Positions 18,576 through 28,597 of a stretch of 64,000 nt of DNA are shown piece by piece. The notes below the pieces were generated by a model, which did not search any database, was not told the origin of the DNA, and was given only the letters and a program-made list of their open reading frames with translations. The stretch is taken from the NCBI GenBank assembly GCA_028713325.1, contig JAQTON010000002.1, positions 1 to 64,000 on the forward strand, read 5' to 3'. Source of the stretch: Candidatus Altimarinota bacterium. GTDB lineage: Bacteria; Patescibacteriota; Gracilibacteria; BD1-5; UBA2023. Position numbers and translations under genes: made by a program. How positions within the stretch are numbered: position 1 is the first letter of the stretch; each line of letters starts with the position of its first letter.

Positions 18576-19694
18576 CTAGATCTTAAGTGGCATAATGATG
18601 TGTCGGTAGGTGCTCTTTCCATCGGTTTCGGGAACTCCCTTAATCATTATGGGAGAGAGGGGAGTTTCGAAATCGATACTCACGTAATCCTCCTTGATAA
18701 CTCCGAGTACTTCGAGCATATAGACGGAGTTGAGTCCGATTTGTGCATCTTCGCCCTCTACAGAGGCAATGACGCGGATATTCCCAGCTCCGATTTCGGT
18801 ATCTCCGGTGGAGATTTCGAGTCAGGACTCGCTTCGAAAAGCGATGCGGGTGTTGTAGTTATTTTCACGACTGATGAGGTTCGCCCGTTTAAGAGCGATG
18901 ATGAGGTCGTTTCGCATCACGACTCACTTTGTGGCATATCCTTTCGGAAAGAAGTTTCCGTAATCCGGAAAATGTCCGTTGAGAAGACGGGAAAATACCT
19001 TGATGGTTCCGAATACCACGAGAAATTGATTTTCCGAGAGAAAAAGTTCCACGGAAACATTTTCCGGGAGAATTCGTGAAAGTTCCATAGCAGTCTTCGA
19101 TGGGATGATAATCGAAGTAGAGTCGGTCGATTGTATAGCATTCACGAGAATATATTCGGAGAGTCGGAAACTGTCGGTTGAGGCAAAAACGGCGTTTTTA
19201 TCCTTGAGGGTGAAATAGATTCCGGCAAGAGTTGGACGGATATTTCCTTCGGCGGTGGAGAAGAGAGTATGATCGATCGCTTTTTTCAAGTCTCCGGAGT
19301 TGATACGAAACGGTTGTTCTACTTTGAAAACCGGAATGAGCGGAAATTTCGACGCTTCGATACCCTTTACTTTTGTTTCGGAAGAAGGAGTGGTAAATTG
19401 GAGAGAACCACCGGAGAGAAGCTCGATAGTTACCCGATCATCCTGTACGAGCGAGATAAAAGAGGCGAGAAATTTCGCAGAAACCGTAAAATTCCCTTCC
19501 AGTTCGATGTCAACACCCGTATCAACCACGTATTCCATTGCCATCTCTAGATTATTGGCAGTGAGTACGATTTTCTTGTATTGAGCCGAGATGAGAATGT
19601 TCTCAAGTATGGGTGTCATATTGGACACCGTGCTCGCATGACTCACTACATCAATTGCTTCCTTGAGAATTTTGGTGTCAATCGTAAAACGCAT
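18576..19694 (-). CDS. dnaN: DNA polymerase III beta subunit (sliding clamp)
   Basis: 372 aa with two TGA-Gly codons. The clamp forms a ring dimer that tethers polymerase. Start 'MRFTIDTKILKEAIDVVS', then 'ANNLEMAMEYVV', 'FPLIPVF', 'LAGIYFTLKDKNAVFASTDSF', 'FSRLLNGHFPDYGNFFPK' and the C-terminal 'IMPLKI' (family MPMRL). No dnaA neighbour or clear DnaA-box cluster is seen, so this is not obviously the origin region. Followed directly by pheS. Confidence 0.97.
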
Positions 19695-19887
19695 GAGGAA
19701 ATGGTGGTTAATTATGATGAAAATTTTTACATATCTCTCCGATATGATTATTTTACAAATTATTTTGAATCTCAATTTCCCATACAGAGTACAAAAAACT
19801 TGGAAAAAATCAAATAGAAATGATTATTTTTTGTATTTTTCTAAAAAATCACTATAGTACCCAGGATTTTACCCACTTATCACTCCC

Positions 19888-20343
19888 ATGAGCATGAATC
19901 GAATTTTCGAAAAAAGCTCCGGAGGAATCGTTTACAGAAAACAAAAAGGCAAAATTGAAGTACTCCTTCTCGAATGGGAAAATGCCAAGAGAGAAAGGGA
20001 ATTCGTACTGCCAAAAGGGCATATGGAAAATACTGAGACCGCCAAGGATACAGCGCTCAGAGAAATCAATGAGGAAACCGGGCTTGCTATAGAGGATCTT
20101 GAGATTATAAAATTTATGTCCAAGATAAATTATAGCTTCATAGCAACATACAAGGAAGGATCTCCAGTTATAGAAAAGGATGTCTATCTCTTTCTCGTGA
20201 AGTACAACGGTAATGCCAATCCTGTTATAGAAAAAGATAAACGATTCTACGGATTTCGATGGTTTAGCATCGAAGAACTCAAGACAGCTAATATTAAGCC
20301 AGATATACATGGTTTTGTTAAGAAGAATATCCAATATATGTAA
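19888..20343 (+). CDS. NUDIX hydrolase
   Basis: 151 aa. The Nudix box GHMENTETAKDTALREINEE, continuing TGL (residues 47-69), fits GX5EX7REUXEEXGU fully. 'SSGGIVYRKQKGKIEVLLLEW' precedes it and 'FYGFRWFSIEEL' follows, as in Ap4A-hydrolase or MutT-like enzymes. Substrate not determinable. A start at residue 3 (MNRIF) is equally possible. Element copy B begins at its stop. Confidence 0.92.
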   Translation: MSMNRIFEKSSGGIVYRKQKGKIEVLLLEWENAKREREFVLPKGHMENTETAKDTALREINEETGLAIEDLEIIKFMSKINYSFIATYKEGSPVIEKDVYLFLVKYNGNANPVIEKDKRFYGFRWFSIEELKTANIKPDIHGFVKKNIQYM

Positions 20344-20345
20344 AG

Positions 20346-20467
20346 AGAAATCTTTGAAAAACTCGTTCTTCGAGATTAAATCTCCGCTTCTTCGTTCTCC
20401 GTACAGTCGTACGGTTCGCTTAGATACTCGATTTGCACTCGAATTACTTCGCTTTTGAAAGATTTCT
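20346..20467 (+). repeat. 3'-end structured repeat, copy B (after NUDIX gene)
   Basis: Outer arms AGAAATCTTTGAAAA (20346-20360) and TTTTGAAAGATTTCT (20453-20467) pair at 14 of 15 positions. The centre has GTTCTCCGTACAGTCGTACG with the CCGTAC/GTACGG hairpin, nearly identical to copy D. It starts three bases after the NUDIX stop codon. Confidence 0.75.
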
Positions 20468-20512
20468 GTACATCAAAAATCTTTTAGTTTTATATTTTAT
20501 ACTTTTGTTCCT

Positions 20513-20977
20513 ATGGACATAACTTCTCGAAATAATCAGATAGTTATCACTTCTGATAAAAAAGAAATTATCTTTCAGAGTCCCAGTTCCATCCTACTTG
20601 ATGGTATGATGATTGATTTTCATGGTGAATATGAGAAATCCGGATTTCTTGCGACTTTTCATGAAGTGGAAGGAAAATCTCTTTTCACTCTTCGGGTGGA
20701 AGGGAAAAACATCGCCTATGTTCCAACCGATACACTTGAAGTTACCGAAAAGGTAGTCGATTTTCTCGGAAATATCGATATATTGATACTTCCCGGAGAC
20801 AAGAGTGCGACGAAGATTTTCGAGAATCTCGAAGCTCGCATGGTGGTTCCCTATGGAGAAGAAACTCCGATATTTCTTTCCTCTCTCGGACAGAACATTG
20901 AAATGGTGGAAAAATACAAAACGAAAGAGAGTGATTTTGAAGGCGAAGCAACGGTATTTGTGCGAGTGGGAAACTAA
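20513..20977 (+). CDS. small metallo-beta-lactamase-fold-like protein
   Basis: 154 aa. Beta-rich pattern 'LLDGMMIDFHGEYEKSGFL', 'FTLRVEGKNIAYVPTDTL', then 'NIDILILPGDKSATKIFENL' and 'ARMVVPYGEE' recall the strand order of small MBL-fold proteins (as in UlaG-like relatives). The metal-binding HxHxDH motif is absent, so catalysis is unlikely. Family placement is tentative. Its terminator follows at once. Confidence 0.5.
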   Translation: MDITSRNNQIVITSDKKEIIFQSPSSILLDGMMIDFHGEYEKSGFLATFHEVEGKSLFTLRVEGKNIAYVPTDTLEVTEKVVDFLGNIDILILPGDKSATKIFENLEARMVVPYGEETPIFLSSLGQNIEMVEKYKTKESDFEGEATVFVRVGN

Positions 20978-20992
20978 TAATGAAAAGTTAAT

Positions 20993-21026
20993 AAAAAATA
21001 CGGGCTCGTACGAGCCCGTATTTTTT
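20993..21026. terminator. bidirectional terminator, 20513 gene / cation exporter
   Basis: AATACGGGCTCGTACGAGCC continues as a perfect palindrome through CGTATT with A and T tracts on the two sides. It separates convergent genes. Confidence 0.85.
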
Positions 21027-21975
21027 ATTTTCCCGAATGCTCTCCCTGGATATCTGAAAGGACTTCTTTCCCGTTTGGCAGAAATCTTCTTATATCACAT
21101 GCCTCTATATTGCTGTCATCATAAGGGTCCAGATGGATGGTCACGAAAGAATTCGGGAAAATTCCCTTGAGCCTGCATTCGATCGTATCGCTCACGGTAT
21201 GCGCTTCAAGAAGAGTGATTTTCGTGTCGAAAACAAGATGGAACTCGATAAAGATATCTTTACCGGAACATCGAGTTTTGAGAAAATGATAGGATTGAAC
21301 GTCCGAAGAAGTTTTCTTTATGATGTCGATAATTTTTAATATATCAGATGCACACAAAGCTTTGTCCATAAGCATCTCGTAAGCGGAGCGTATAATCTGA
21401 CTCGCACCGTAAAGGATATATGCCGATATGACGAGAGAAACAACCACATCGATAACATACCATCCGGTAAATTTTATAATGATGATGGTAATGATAATTC
21501 CGACATTGGTAAAGAGATCCGTTTTATAATGAAACGCATCCGATTTTATGATGAGATTATTGGTTTCCCGAGCGACCCGATTTAGATATCATACGATTCC
21601 AACGGTAAATATAATAGATACGACCATAAAAATAATCGAGGTATCGGCATCTATAATAAAATCTTTACTTATAAACTTTCGAATCGCAAAAAAGGAGATA
21701 AGAAACCCCGAAATAATAATAATCAATCCTTCTATAAGTGCCGCAAGCCCTTCTATCTTCCCATATCCGTAGTGATACGTATCATCATCGCCCTGCATGG
21801 ATTTCTGGAGAGCGAAGAAATTGATGATGGAAACGAAGAAATCCAGAAGAGAATCGATGGAACTCGAAATAACCGTCAAACTTCCCGTCATAATACCTCC
21901 GGTAAATTTAATAACAGCAAGAATAAATGCCGTGAGACTCGCGATAATAACCGCTTGTTTGGGAGAATGGGACAT
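21025..21975 (-). CDS. cation diffusion facilitator transporter
   Basis: 316 aa with one TGA-Gly. CDF exporters swap Zn, Fe or other divalent cations for protons. Six membrane segments; the intramembrane metal site is formed by 'SSIDSLLDFFVS' in TM2 and 'SDAFHYKTD' in TM5 (the D-x3-D and H-x3-D pairs). The cytoplasmic C-terminal domain 'EFHLVFDTKITLLEAH' carries the usual dimer and metal site. Start at MSHSPKQAV, since the preceding 53 residues do not look conserved. Divergent from polA. Confidence 0.93.
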
Positions 21976-22073
21976 ACAGATCGAGAGAAAAGAGTATGAA
22001 ATTCGGGGAAAGAGTACGAATTTTCCGAGAAAATACAAGAAGAAAGCAGTATTTTTTTTCAAAATTTTGCTCT

Positions 22074-22103
22074 TTGAGATTTTTCCGTATACTTCTTTAT
22101 AGA
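22074..22103 (+). promoter_or_regulatory. candidate sigma-70 promoter of the polA-like gene
   Basis: TTGAGA (22074-22079) and TATAGA (22098-22103) are 18 nt apart, placing a start of transcription about 15 nt before the ATG at 22127. Confidence 0.4.
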
Positions 22104-22126
22104 ATTTTTTAGTCTCAAATATTCTC

Positions 22127-23320
22127 ATGTCCAAAAAAATCTACATCATCGACGGGTACAATTTCCTCTATCGGGTCTTCTACGCCATTCCTCCATTTTC
22201 CCTCAAAGACGGGACTCCCGTGAATGCGGTTTTTGGTATGGCGAAAATACTTCTCTCCCTCCATCGGGAAGATCGACCGGATTATCTCATCTTCACGCTC
22301 GACTCCAAGAGCAGGGCACGACTGGAACTCTATCCGGAGTACAAAGGAACCCGCGACCGTATGCCGGATAATCTGAAGACTCAGGAATCCATTATCATGG
22401 AGATGCTCCGAATTATGGGAATCAAGCACCTGAAAGTCGACGGATTCGAGGCGGATGATATCATCGGAACACTCGTTACCGACCTTGGGAAAGATAAAGA
22501 AAATAATATCTTCATATTGTCTGGAGACAAAGATCTCTACCAGTTCATCGATGGGAATGTTGCCATTTACGACACGATGAAGCATAAGATCTATCATACC
22601 GCCGAGGCACGGGAAAAATTCTCGGTCGATCCGAAACATATCGTGGATTATCTCGCCATCTGCGGAGATTCCTCGGACAATATCCCCGGGATTCCTGGCT
22701 TCGGGCCGAAAAAAGCGGAATCTCTCATCAATGAATATGGGACTTTGGAGAATATTTATGATAATATAGAAAGCATTTCTGGGAAAACTCGCGAAGTGCT
22801 CGAAACCAATAAGGAAATAGCTTTTGTCAGCAAACAGCTTGCCACGATAGATACTGCGGTTCCGCTCGATAATTTCTCGCTTGATGAGCATATATTTGCT
22901 GAACGAAATTTTCTGACTCCCGAAGTCATTTCGTTTTTTACCGCTTACGATTTTCGTTCTCTTCTCCCGAAAGAACACGTTCAGACGAAGGATTTTTCGT
23001 CCCTCAAGCTGAAGCAGATTTCTCTTCTCGAAAGTTTAGAAATAGACAAATGTCTTGAACTTTTGAAAAAAAATCGGAAAATATCTCTCGCCACTTATGG
23101 GGAGCGATTTTCTCTCACGGGGGGAAGTATCTATTTTGGAGGTGATGAGATCTATGTTTTTGAGACAAATATTGTTCATCTCAAGCCTTTTTTTAAAGAA
23201 ATACTCTCTGGTAACTACGAAGTTATCGGATACGACCTAAAAAAAGACCTCGAACGAATCGAGGCTTATTTGGAGGGAAGCATAGACGAAATAAAAACCG
23301 GACAGATGGGATTGTTCTAA
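22127..23320 (+). CDS. PolA-type 5'-3' exonuclease without polymerase domain
   Basis: 397 aa, versus about 850-930 for full DNA polymerase I. The 5' nuclease domain is complete: 'YIIDGYNFLYRVFYAIPP', 'TPVNAVFGM', 'FTLDSKSRARLELYPEYKGT', 'DGFEADDIIGTL', 'ILSGDKDLYQFID' and the helix-hairpin-helix 'GDSSDNIPGIPGFGPKKA'. It is followed by about 110 residues like the start of the 3'-5' exonuclease domain ('VIGYDLKKDLERIEAYL'), then TAA. No polymerase motifs follow on either strand. Either it is a stand-alone flap endonuclease or a truncated polymerase. It overlaps the next convergent gene by 4 nt. Confidence 0.9.
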   Translation: MSKKIYIIDGYNFLYRVFYAIPPFSLKDGTPVNAVFGMAKILLSLHREDRPDYLIFTLDSKSRARLELYPEYKGTRDRMPDNLKTQESIIMEMLRIMGIKHLKVDGFEADDIIGTLVTDLGKDKENNIFILSGDKDLYQFIDGNVAIYDTMKHKIYHTAEAREKFSVDPKHIVDYLAICGDSSDNIPGIPGFGPKKAESLINEYGTLENIYDNIESISGKTREVLETNKEIAFVSKQLATIDTAVPLDNFSLDEHIFAERNFLTPEVISFFTAYDFRSLLPKEHVQTKDFSSLKLKQISLLESLEIDKCLELLKKNRKISLATYGERFSLTGGSIYFGGDEIYVFETNIVHLKPFFKEILSGNYEVIGYDLKKDLERIEAYLEGSIDEIKTGQMGLF

Positions 23321-24615
23321 TAATTCGTCCAAATTTGCAGGTACTGGTTTGAAGTGTTGTTGGATTCATTGGATTCGTCGACATTATTATTCGCATCAAC
23401 TGTGGCACTCAGAGAATAATAGCTTCCATTGGAGAAAATATTGAGTTCCAAAGGACTTGTAAATATATGAGAACTCGTACATTGTCCCCGGGTAAGCTGA
23501 AGGGCAGTATATGTATTCGCAGTAATATTATCTGAAATAAAAGTCGTTCTTATGGAAGCGGAATTTCTCATATCGCCTCCTTGATTGCAGATCTCCGCCA
23601 CGATATGTCTATCTGAAGAGTTTTGGTATATTCTTTGAATAATTAGGTCGGATCGATCATATTGTGGAGGGGGGTAATAATAGTTGGAGTTATATGTATT
23701 GCAGTAATTATTAGCGGGAGTGCAATAATAGATATTATTGGAGTTATAGTTCGTATTAAAATTATTGCAGTAATTATTGGAAGAGCTACAGTAATTGGTA
23801 TTGTAGTAATTATTGGGATACTGTGAAGAATTATTATAGCTATTGCTGGAACAGTAATTATTGGAAGAATTACAGTATATAGTACTATTATTTTGGTAAG
23901 AGGTATTTGTAGAATTGTAGTAACTGTTATTGCACGCAGTATCCCAAGAAGGACAGATATTATTACGGTAATAACTAGTGGCACTATTACTGGAACAATA
24001 ACCATTACTGGAATTACAGTAATAGGTATTGGAAGAGGAATTATAACTATTGCAGTAACTATTGCTCAGATTGCAATAATTGGAGTTATTCGTATTGCAA
24101 TAGTTGTTGGAAGAAGTGCAATACTGGGCATTGCTATGAGAGTTGTTGTAGTACGTGGGGGTTGATGTAACGACAGGTGAGTTTTTTGATGGGGAGATGA
24201 TATTCACCGTCTTTACTATCTTGTTATTGCTCTTCATTTTTTCAGTTCTCCCGTTTTTGAGAAGTGCCCCCGCAGCGATATTATATGTTCCAGATGTGGT
24301 GATTCCAAGCTCTCCGATCGAAGCAACCTGAAAATTGTGACAATTGTTTGTATCCAAGGCAATAGGTTCGACTAGAGAGATGATTCATCCATCAAGTTTC
24401 TTGATAGCAAGAACGAGAGTATTTTCAGAATCAGTGAGAGCTCAACCGAGATTGCAGACTCTCAAATATAGGAATCTTGTTTCTTGATATACATCAGCAA
24501 CAGCAATATCGGGAAGGTATTTAGTCAGAATATCGAAAGGAGAGGCCGCAGAGACAGAGTTGTAAAGAATGCTCACGAGCCACAGAAACAAGAATATTTT
24601 AGGAGTGATACGCAT
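23317..24615 (-). CDS. secreted Asn/Tyr/Cys repeat protein with CARDB-like domains
   Basis: 432 aa with two TGA-Gly codons. A signal peptide (MRITPKIFLFLWLVSILY) precedes a CARDB-like beta segment ('YLRVCNLGGALTDSENTLVL'). Residues about 165-320 are an extreme low-complexity region of Asn, Tyr, Ser and Cys with units such as 'YCNSSNNYCSSNS' and 'YCTPANNYCNTYNSN'. A second CARDB-like domain closes the protein ('HIVAEICNQGGDMRNSASIR', then 'VDANNNVDESNESNN'). The regular cysteines suggest a cross-linked or metal-binding surface stalk. Its TAG overlaps the polA-like TAA in the tetramer CTAA. Confidence 0.85.
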
Positions 24616-24676
24616 ATATTTGACAATAAATGGTAATATCCCATTATTATAGACTTTTTATGGAAATAGCAAGAAC

Positions 24677-24709
24677 AAAATAGGCCTCGAACGAATCGAG
24701 GTCTATTTT
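24677..24709 (-). terminator. terminator of the transglycosylase gene
   Basis: AAAATAGGCCTCGA-acgaa-TCGAGGTCTATTTT, an interrupted stem with T tract. The core CCTCGAACGAATCGAGG also occurs identically at 23249-23265 inside the polA-like gene. Confidence 0.7.
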
Positions 24710-24736
24710 GAAGAGGGTATGAAAAATACAGTTATT

Positions 24737-26089
24737 TTAAACAGACATATATTCCGTTACTCCGTAGTACTTTGCAGCAGCCATAACATAATCTTCTGCA
24801 GTTGGACTTTTTGGATTTTCCATACGCGCCACAATGGGAGCATTTACTGCCATGGCAGCACGAACATTTTTATCACCAAAATGCTCTCCTGCATGATAAT
24901 ATACGATGGATTCTCACCAACTACAATTTCTGAAGTTTTTTACATAATTGAGATATTCACATGTTGCAATAATCTGATCCTCCGGATTATTTCTATCCAA
25001 ACGTCGTCAAAGAGTGAAACGAAGTCTATTGGAAATGTCTACCCATGTTCCATCGGTAATCTGTCCGAGTCCATAAGCACTTGACTCTGGATTTTTAATA
25101 AATGGATCGAATGAACGGTTCTCCTTTTCAAAAAGATTATTCACGAGCATATCTTTTGGTATCCCGTATTTGGAAGTCTCTCGATCGAGTACTTCGCCAA
25201 AAGTTTCAAGAAAATTCTTTTTACTCTCAGGATTATATTTTTCCCATTTTTTTTGACGTTCTTTCTGTTTTTTTATTTCTTCTTGTGCCTCTTCTTCGAG
25301 TTTCCTATCCTCTGGAAGTCCAGAAAGAGCCTTTCCGTCATTGTCGATCATATCCTCGATTCTTCGCTCATGGAGCCATTTATCCTGTGCTTCATTCGCT
25401 TCCTGAAGTCCCTTTTCATCAACCGCTCCTATTTTCACTACCTCAATTGTATCTCCATCATAAATCGGGAGATATCCTCCAGTTTTGAGCTCATAATATC
25501 CGGGACGAGGGGTGTATTTCCGTTCTCCTTCCACTCCATTGATTTTGACACGACTCACAGTCGGTGGAAGGACATCTCCTGCACCGATGATATGGTTAAT
25601 GTTTTTATTTTCTCCGAAATTGACGATAAAGTTCTTGTGTTCACCACGTTCGATAAATTCTCGCGTTGTGGATTTCGTAGGATCCGTTCCGACCGGAACG
25701 AGGAGAAGATTCGCAAGATCCACTCATTTTTTCTTGAGAAGAAGAATATCAGATGCTTTGAGTTTTTCGAGAGTATCTTTTTCTTTGAGAATTTCTTTCT
25801 GCTCTGATGTCGCTCTTGTTTGAAGCAAAGAAAAACGGGCAATTCGTCCTCGTTGTCTCTCAAGATCTACTATTTTTCGTGTACGTTCTTCAGTCGGATT
25901 CATGACTTGTAACCCCTGAAGTGTTGCAAGTTCCGTCCGAACAGGACTAGTAGCTTTATCAAGAGAACGTGTAGCATCGGACATCCCATTGGGAAATACC
26001 ACTTTTGAACTCGTGGACTCCACAGTTTTAGGTATTTTTTTTGAATCAATAGAGTTTTCTGTTTCAAGAGAAGTAATGATACTTGTCAT
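24737..26089 (-). CDS. SLT-type lytic transglycosylase
   Basis: 450 aa with three TGA-Gly codons. The N-terminal 340 residues are hydrophilic, with Lys/Glu-rich helices (for example 'EEAQEEIKKQKERQKKW') and no clear signal peptide. The C-terminal lysozyme-like domain has 'LVNNLFEKENRSFDPF' with the probable catalytic Glu, 'SSAYGLGQITDGTWVDI', 'NPEDQIIATCEYLNYV' and 'SIVYYHAGEHFG'. It should cleave peptidoglycan glycan strands if exported. Ends with TAA; own terminators on both sides. Confidence 0.85.
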
Positions 26090-26149
26090 ATGTTTTTATA
26101 GTAAGTAATAATTTCCTCCATCATACTCTATCTTTCGAGAAAAAGCAAA

Positions 26150-26178
26150 AAAAGTACCCGATAATTCGAGTACTTTTA
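26150..26178 (-). terminator. terminator after the STAS gene and element C
   Basis: AAAAGTACCCG-ataatt-CGAGTACTTTT with A/T flanks. On the minus strand it lies beyond element copy C, so the STAS transcript would include the element before terminating. Confidence 0.65.
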
Positions 26179-26202
26179 AAAAGTTTTTCTATGAAAGTGT
26201 AG

Positions 26203-26345
26203 AAAAATGAAAGAATGATAATTTTCGTATGAAAACTGCGGATTCGAGTGAACCGTACGACTTGTACGGAGAAGCTATTTAGCTCCCCTCGTGGGCCAGA
26301 GAAACGTAAAGTTTGAATATGAAGATTGAAATTATTTCATTTTTT
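26203..26345 (-). repeat. 3'-end structured repeat, copy C (after STAS gene)
   Basis: Outer arms AAAAATGAAAGAATGATAAT and ATTATTTCATTTTT pair, overlapping the STAS stop codon. The centre holds CCGTAC-aagtc-GTACGG (as minus or plus strand palindrome). This copy has about 25 extra bases (near 26270-26297) compared with the others. Confidence 0.65.
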
Positions 26346-26697
26346 ACCCGCCGATTGCAGCGAGTGCCTGTTCCTCGGTATCAGTGATGCTGATAATGGA
26401 GGTGATGCCTACAAGCTCAAGAGTGTCTTTCACTTCCTCAGTCATATTCGTAATATACATGATACCGTTCCCGTCCTCGATATTGGAAAAAATATCCGCG
26501 ATATATCCGATAGATTTACTGTTGAGGTATTTGAGTCCCATAAAATTGAATATAATCTTTTTTCCAGCGAAATCCCCGATAGTATTATAGACGGCAGTAA
26601 ACGTCTTGTCTGCATTGGTTTCATCGAGTTCCCCGTGGAATTCGAATATATCGACAGATCCGACATTTTTTTTCTTGATATCAATAGGCGTGTTCAT
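26344..26697 (-). CDS. STAS-domain anti-sigma factor antagonist
   Basis: 117 aa. STAS proteins of the SpoIIAA/RsbV type are phosphorylated by a HATPase kinase and dephosphorylated by a PP2C phosphatase. 'VDIFEFHGELDETNADKTF', then 'IIFNFMGLKYLNSKSIGYI' with the usual phospho-Ser position (N-S-K-S-I-G), and a final 'LVGITSIISITDTEEQALA'. A longer upstream reading is unlikely because the ATG of MNTPIDIKKK fits the family. Likely partners lie at 47712 (kinase) and 60195 (phosphatase). Confidence 0.9.
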   Translation of the reverse strand: MNTPIDIKKKNVGSVDIFEFHGELDETNADKTFTAVYNTIGDFAGKKIIFNFMGLKYLNSKSIGYIADIFSNIEDGNGIMYITNMTEEVKDTLELVGITSIISITDTEEQALAAIGG

Positions 26698-26830
26698 ACA
26701 AAAACATAAATTAAAAGCTAAATACACGGGTATTATAGCACTTTCTGCCTTTCTTTGCAAATTTATTGCAAAAAAATCTTTTTTCCATACGCTAATGGAA
26801 AGTTTCATATCGTAAAAATTTCCTTTTCCC

Positions 26831-27868
26831 ATGTTTTCTCCTCTTATACTTGAAATAACCAATAATTTCCCGACAAACATAAAAAAGGATATCGAAATTC
26901 TCATATCTCCGCTTTATTATAATCCTATTTGGCAAACGATAGAGTGGCAGATAATGCTTCTTAAAACCAAGTATGCAAAGAAGAGCTTCTTCGTCGGACT
27001 CTATGAAGATAAAAAGCTTCTCTCCTATATGCTTGTCGAGAAGCGGGATATCGGACTTGGATACGATGGCTTTTTTTGTATCGGTGGACCGATTGTCGGG
27101 GATGAAAAATCTCTGCAGATACTCTCGAAAGTTCTCAAAAATCTCTCCATAAAAGAAAAAGTGGTATTCGTTCAGATGGAATCGCTTTTTCCTGTTGCTC
27201 TTCCGAATTTTAAAGAAGGGTTTTACAAAAATTTTATAGAAAAACATACTGCCATCATTCATCTTAATCAAGACAACGAGGCTATTCTCGCTCATATGAA
27301 ACCAAAGGGGCGGTACAATATTCGCGTAGCGGAAAAAGCGGGGGTGCAAGTGGAACAAGTTTCCTATACAGAGGAACATCTCGATTTATTCTATGAGATT
27401 CTCGGAGAAACCCTGGAACGAGATGGATTTGCGGCAAATTCCAAAGAATATTTTCGGGTATTTCTTCAGTATCTTGAAAAACAGGAACTTGGCGGACTCT
27501 TTATCGCCAAACGAGAAGAAGAGGTGATCGCCACCGGTATTTTTATATTCTACAAAAAAACGGCCCTCTATTATTACGGAGCATCCAGCTCGGATAATGT
27601 AAAGAGAAAATATATGGCGAGTTATTTATTGCAATGGAAAGCTTTAGAGGAAGCGAAAAATCGAGGATGTGAGATATTTGATTTCCTCGGGATTGCCGAC
27701 CCAAATGAGCCTGATTCGCCTCTCGCATGAGTTACTGATTTCAAACTCAAGCTCACCGATGAAACGAAGGAGTGGCCAAAAACCCAGATACTGGTACTGA
27801 GAAAGGCATCTTTCCTGCTTCTTAACATAAGAAAGATGCTGAAAAGATGCAGAAATTATTTTTTTTAA
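26831..27868 (+). CDS. FemAB-family peptidoglycan cross-bridge ligase
   Basis: 345 aa with one TGA-Gly. FemX/A/B enzymes add amino acids from aminoacyl-tRNA to the lipid II stem peptide. The double GNAT-like pattern is visible: 'NPIWQTIEWQIMLLKTKYAK', 'MKPKGRYNIRVAEKAGVQVE' (about 157-176), 'LFYEILGETLERDGF', 'ATGIFIFYKKTALYYYGASS', 'YLLQWKALEEAKNRGCEIFD' and 'FLGI', then the closing 'VTDFKLKLTDE' right after the TGA. Family members with Gly-adding activity would use the same tRNA-Gly pool. Stop overlaps the convergent neighbour (TTAA). Confidence 0.92.
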
Positions 27869-28425
27869 AAAGAGAGCTTATATCTGACAGAAGCATAATT
27901 TTTTGCTAATTCCGCATTTAAATTCCCCACATTCCCCGAAAAGGTATGGCTGAATTGGAGTTTTGGTCCATTTTTTGTCAACTCCGCCTTCATCGCTCCT
28001 GACTCTGACTGGAATTTCAATCCGCCCTGCATAACCGATATTCGAGTATTTCCAGAAGAGAGCGAGAGGATTGCGTTTATATTTGCCCGCACGCCATCGA
28101 TTGTTTCGATCCTCTTAGGAGCAAGATTTGTTTCCGTAGTAAAATTATTCTCTAGCTTTATCTCTGTCGGTTTCAACGATGGTAAATTTGGTGTACGAAA
28201 GATAAGACTATCGACTCGTCCTGTAATCACGTTTGCTGTCTGATTTATATCGGAAACTTCCAGAGAATTTGCCACGACGGGATTATTCGACTTGAATACA
28301 GGGACTATCTGTTCCATCGCAACTCCCGCTCTGATATCCGCCGCGAGGCAAGTATTCGGTGTGGAAACAAGAGCGGCTTGTCAAAGCATCATAGTAGTTC
28401 CAACAATCCACCCGCGTGTATTCAT
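27865..28425 (-). CDS. hypothetical secreted protein
   Basis: 186 aa with one TGA-Gly in the signal peptide (MNTRGWIVGTTMML-G-QAAL). The mature part is beta-rich and Asn/Thr/Ser-rich ('LENNFTTETNLAPKRIETID', 'NTRISVMQGGLKFQSESGA', 'ELAKNYASVRYKLSF'), ending in an aromatic residue like an outer-surface beta-barrel strand, though this phylum is not expected to have an outer membrane. No family recognised. Its TAA shares the tetramer TTAA with the FemAB stop. Confidence 0.65.
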
Positions 28426-28559
28426 AGGGTATGTTTTATATATATACTCTCCTGAATATAATCAATATTGTCAAAATGTAAAATGATTTTGTTAAAAACT
28501 TGTTAAATTCTAAGGAGAGACTCTTGTTTTTTTCTAAAATGAGAGAAAAATTTAAAAAA

Positions 28560-28585
28560 AAGATACCTCCTTTCGGGGGTATCTT
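28560..28585 (-). terminator. terminator after tRNA-fMet
   Basis: AAGATACCTCC-ttt-CGGGGGTATCTT, a stem of about ten base pairs followed by A/T-rich sequence, 13 nt beyond the tRNA. Confidence 0.75.
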
Positions 28586-28597
28586 GTTGAGTTTCTT

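Noticed and set aside
18576-19880. Replication origin next to dnaN
   Set aside because: No dnaA gene and no cluster of DnaA boxes visible in the flanking intergenic DNA.
23650-24170. Repeats in the Asn/Tyr/Cys gene as a CRISPR array
   Set aside because: Units are irregular, in frame with a coding sequence and lack constant repeat/variable spacer structure. No cas genes were seen.
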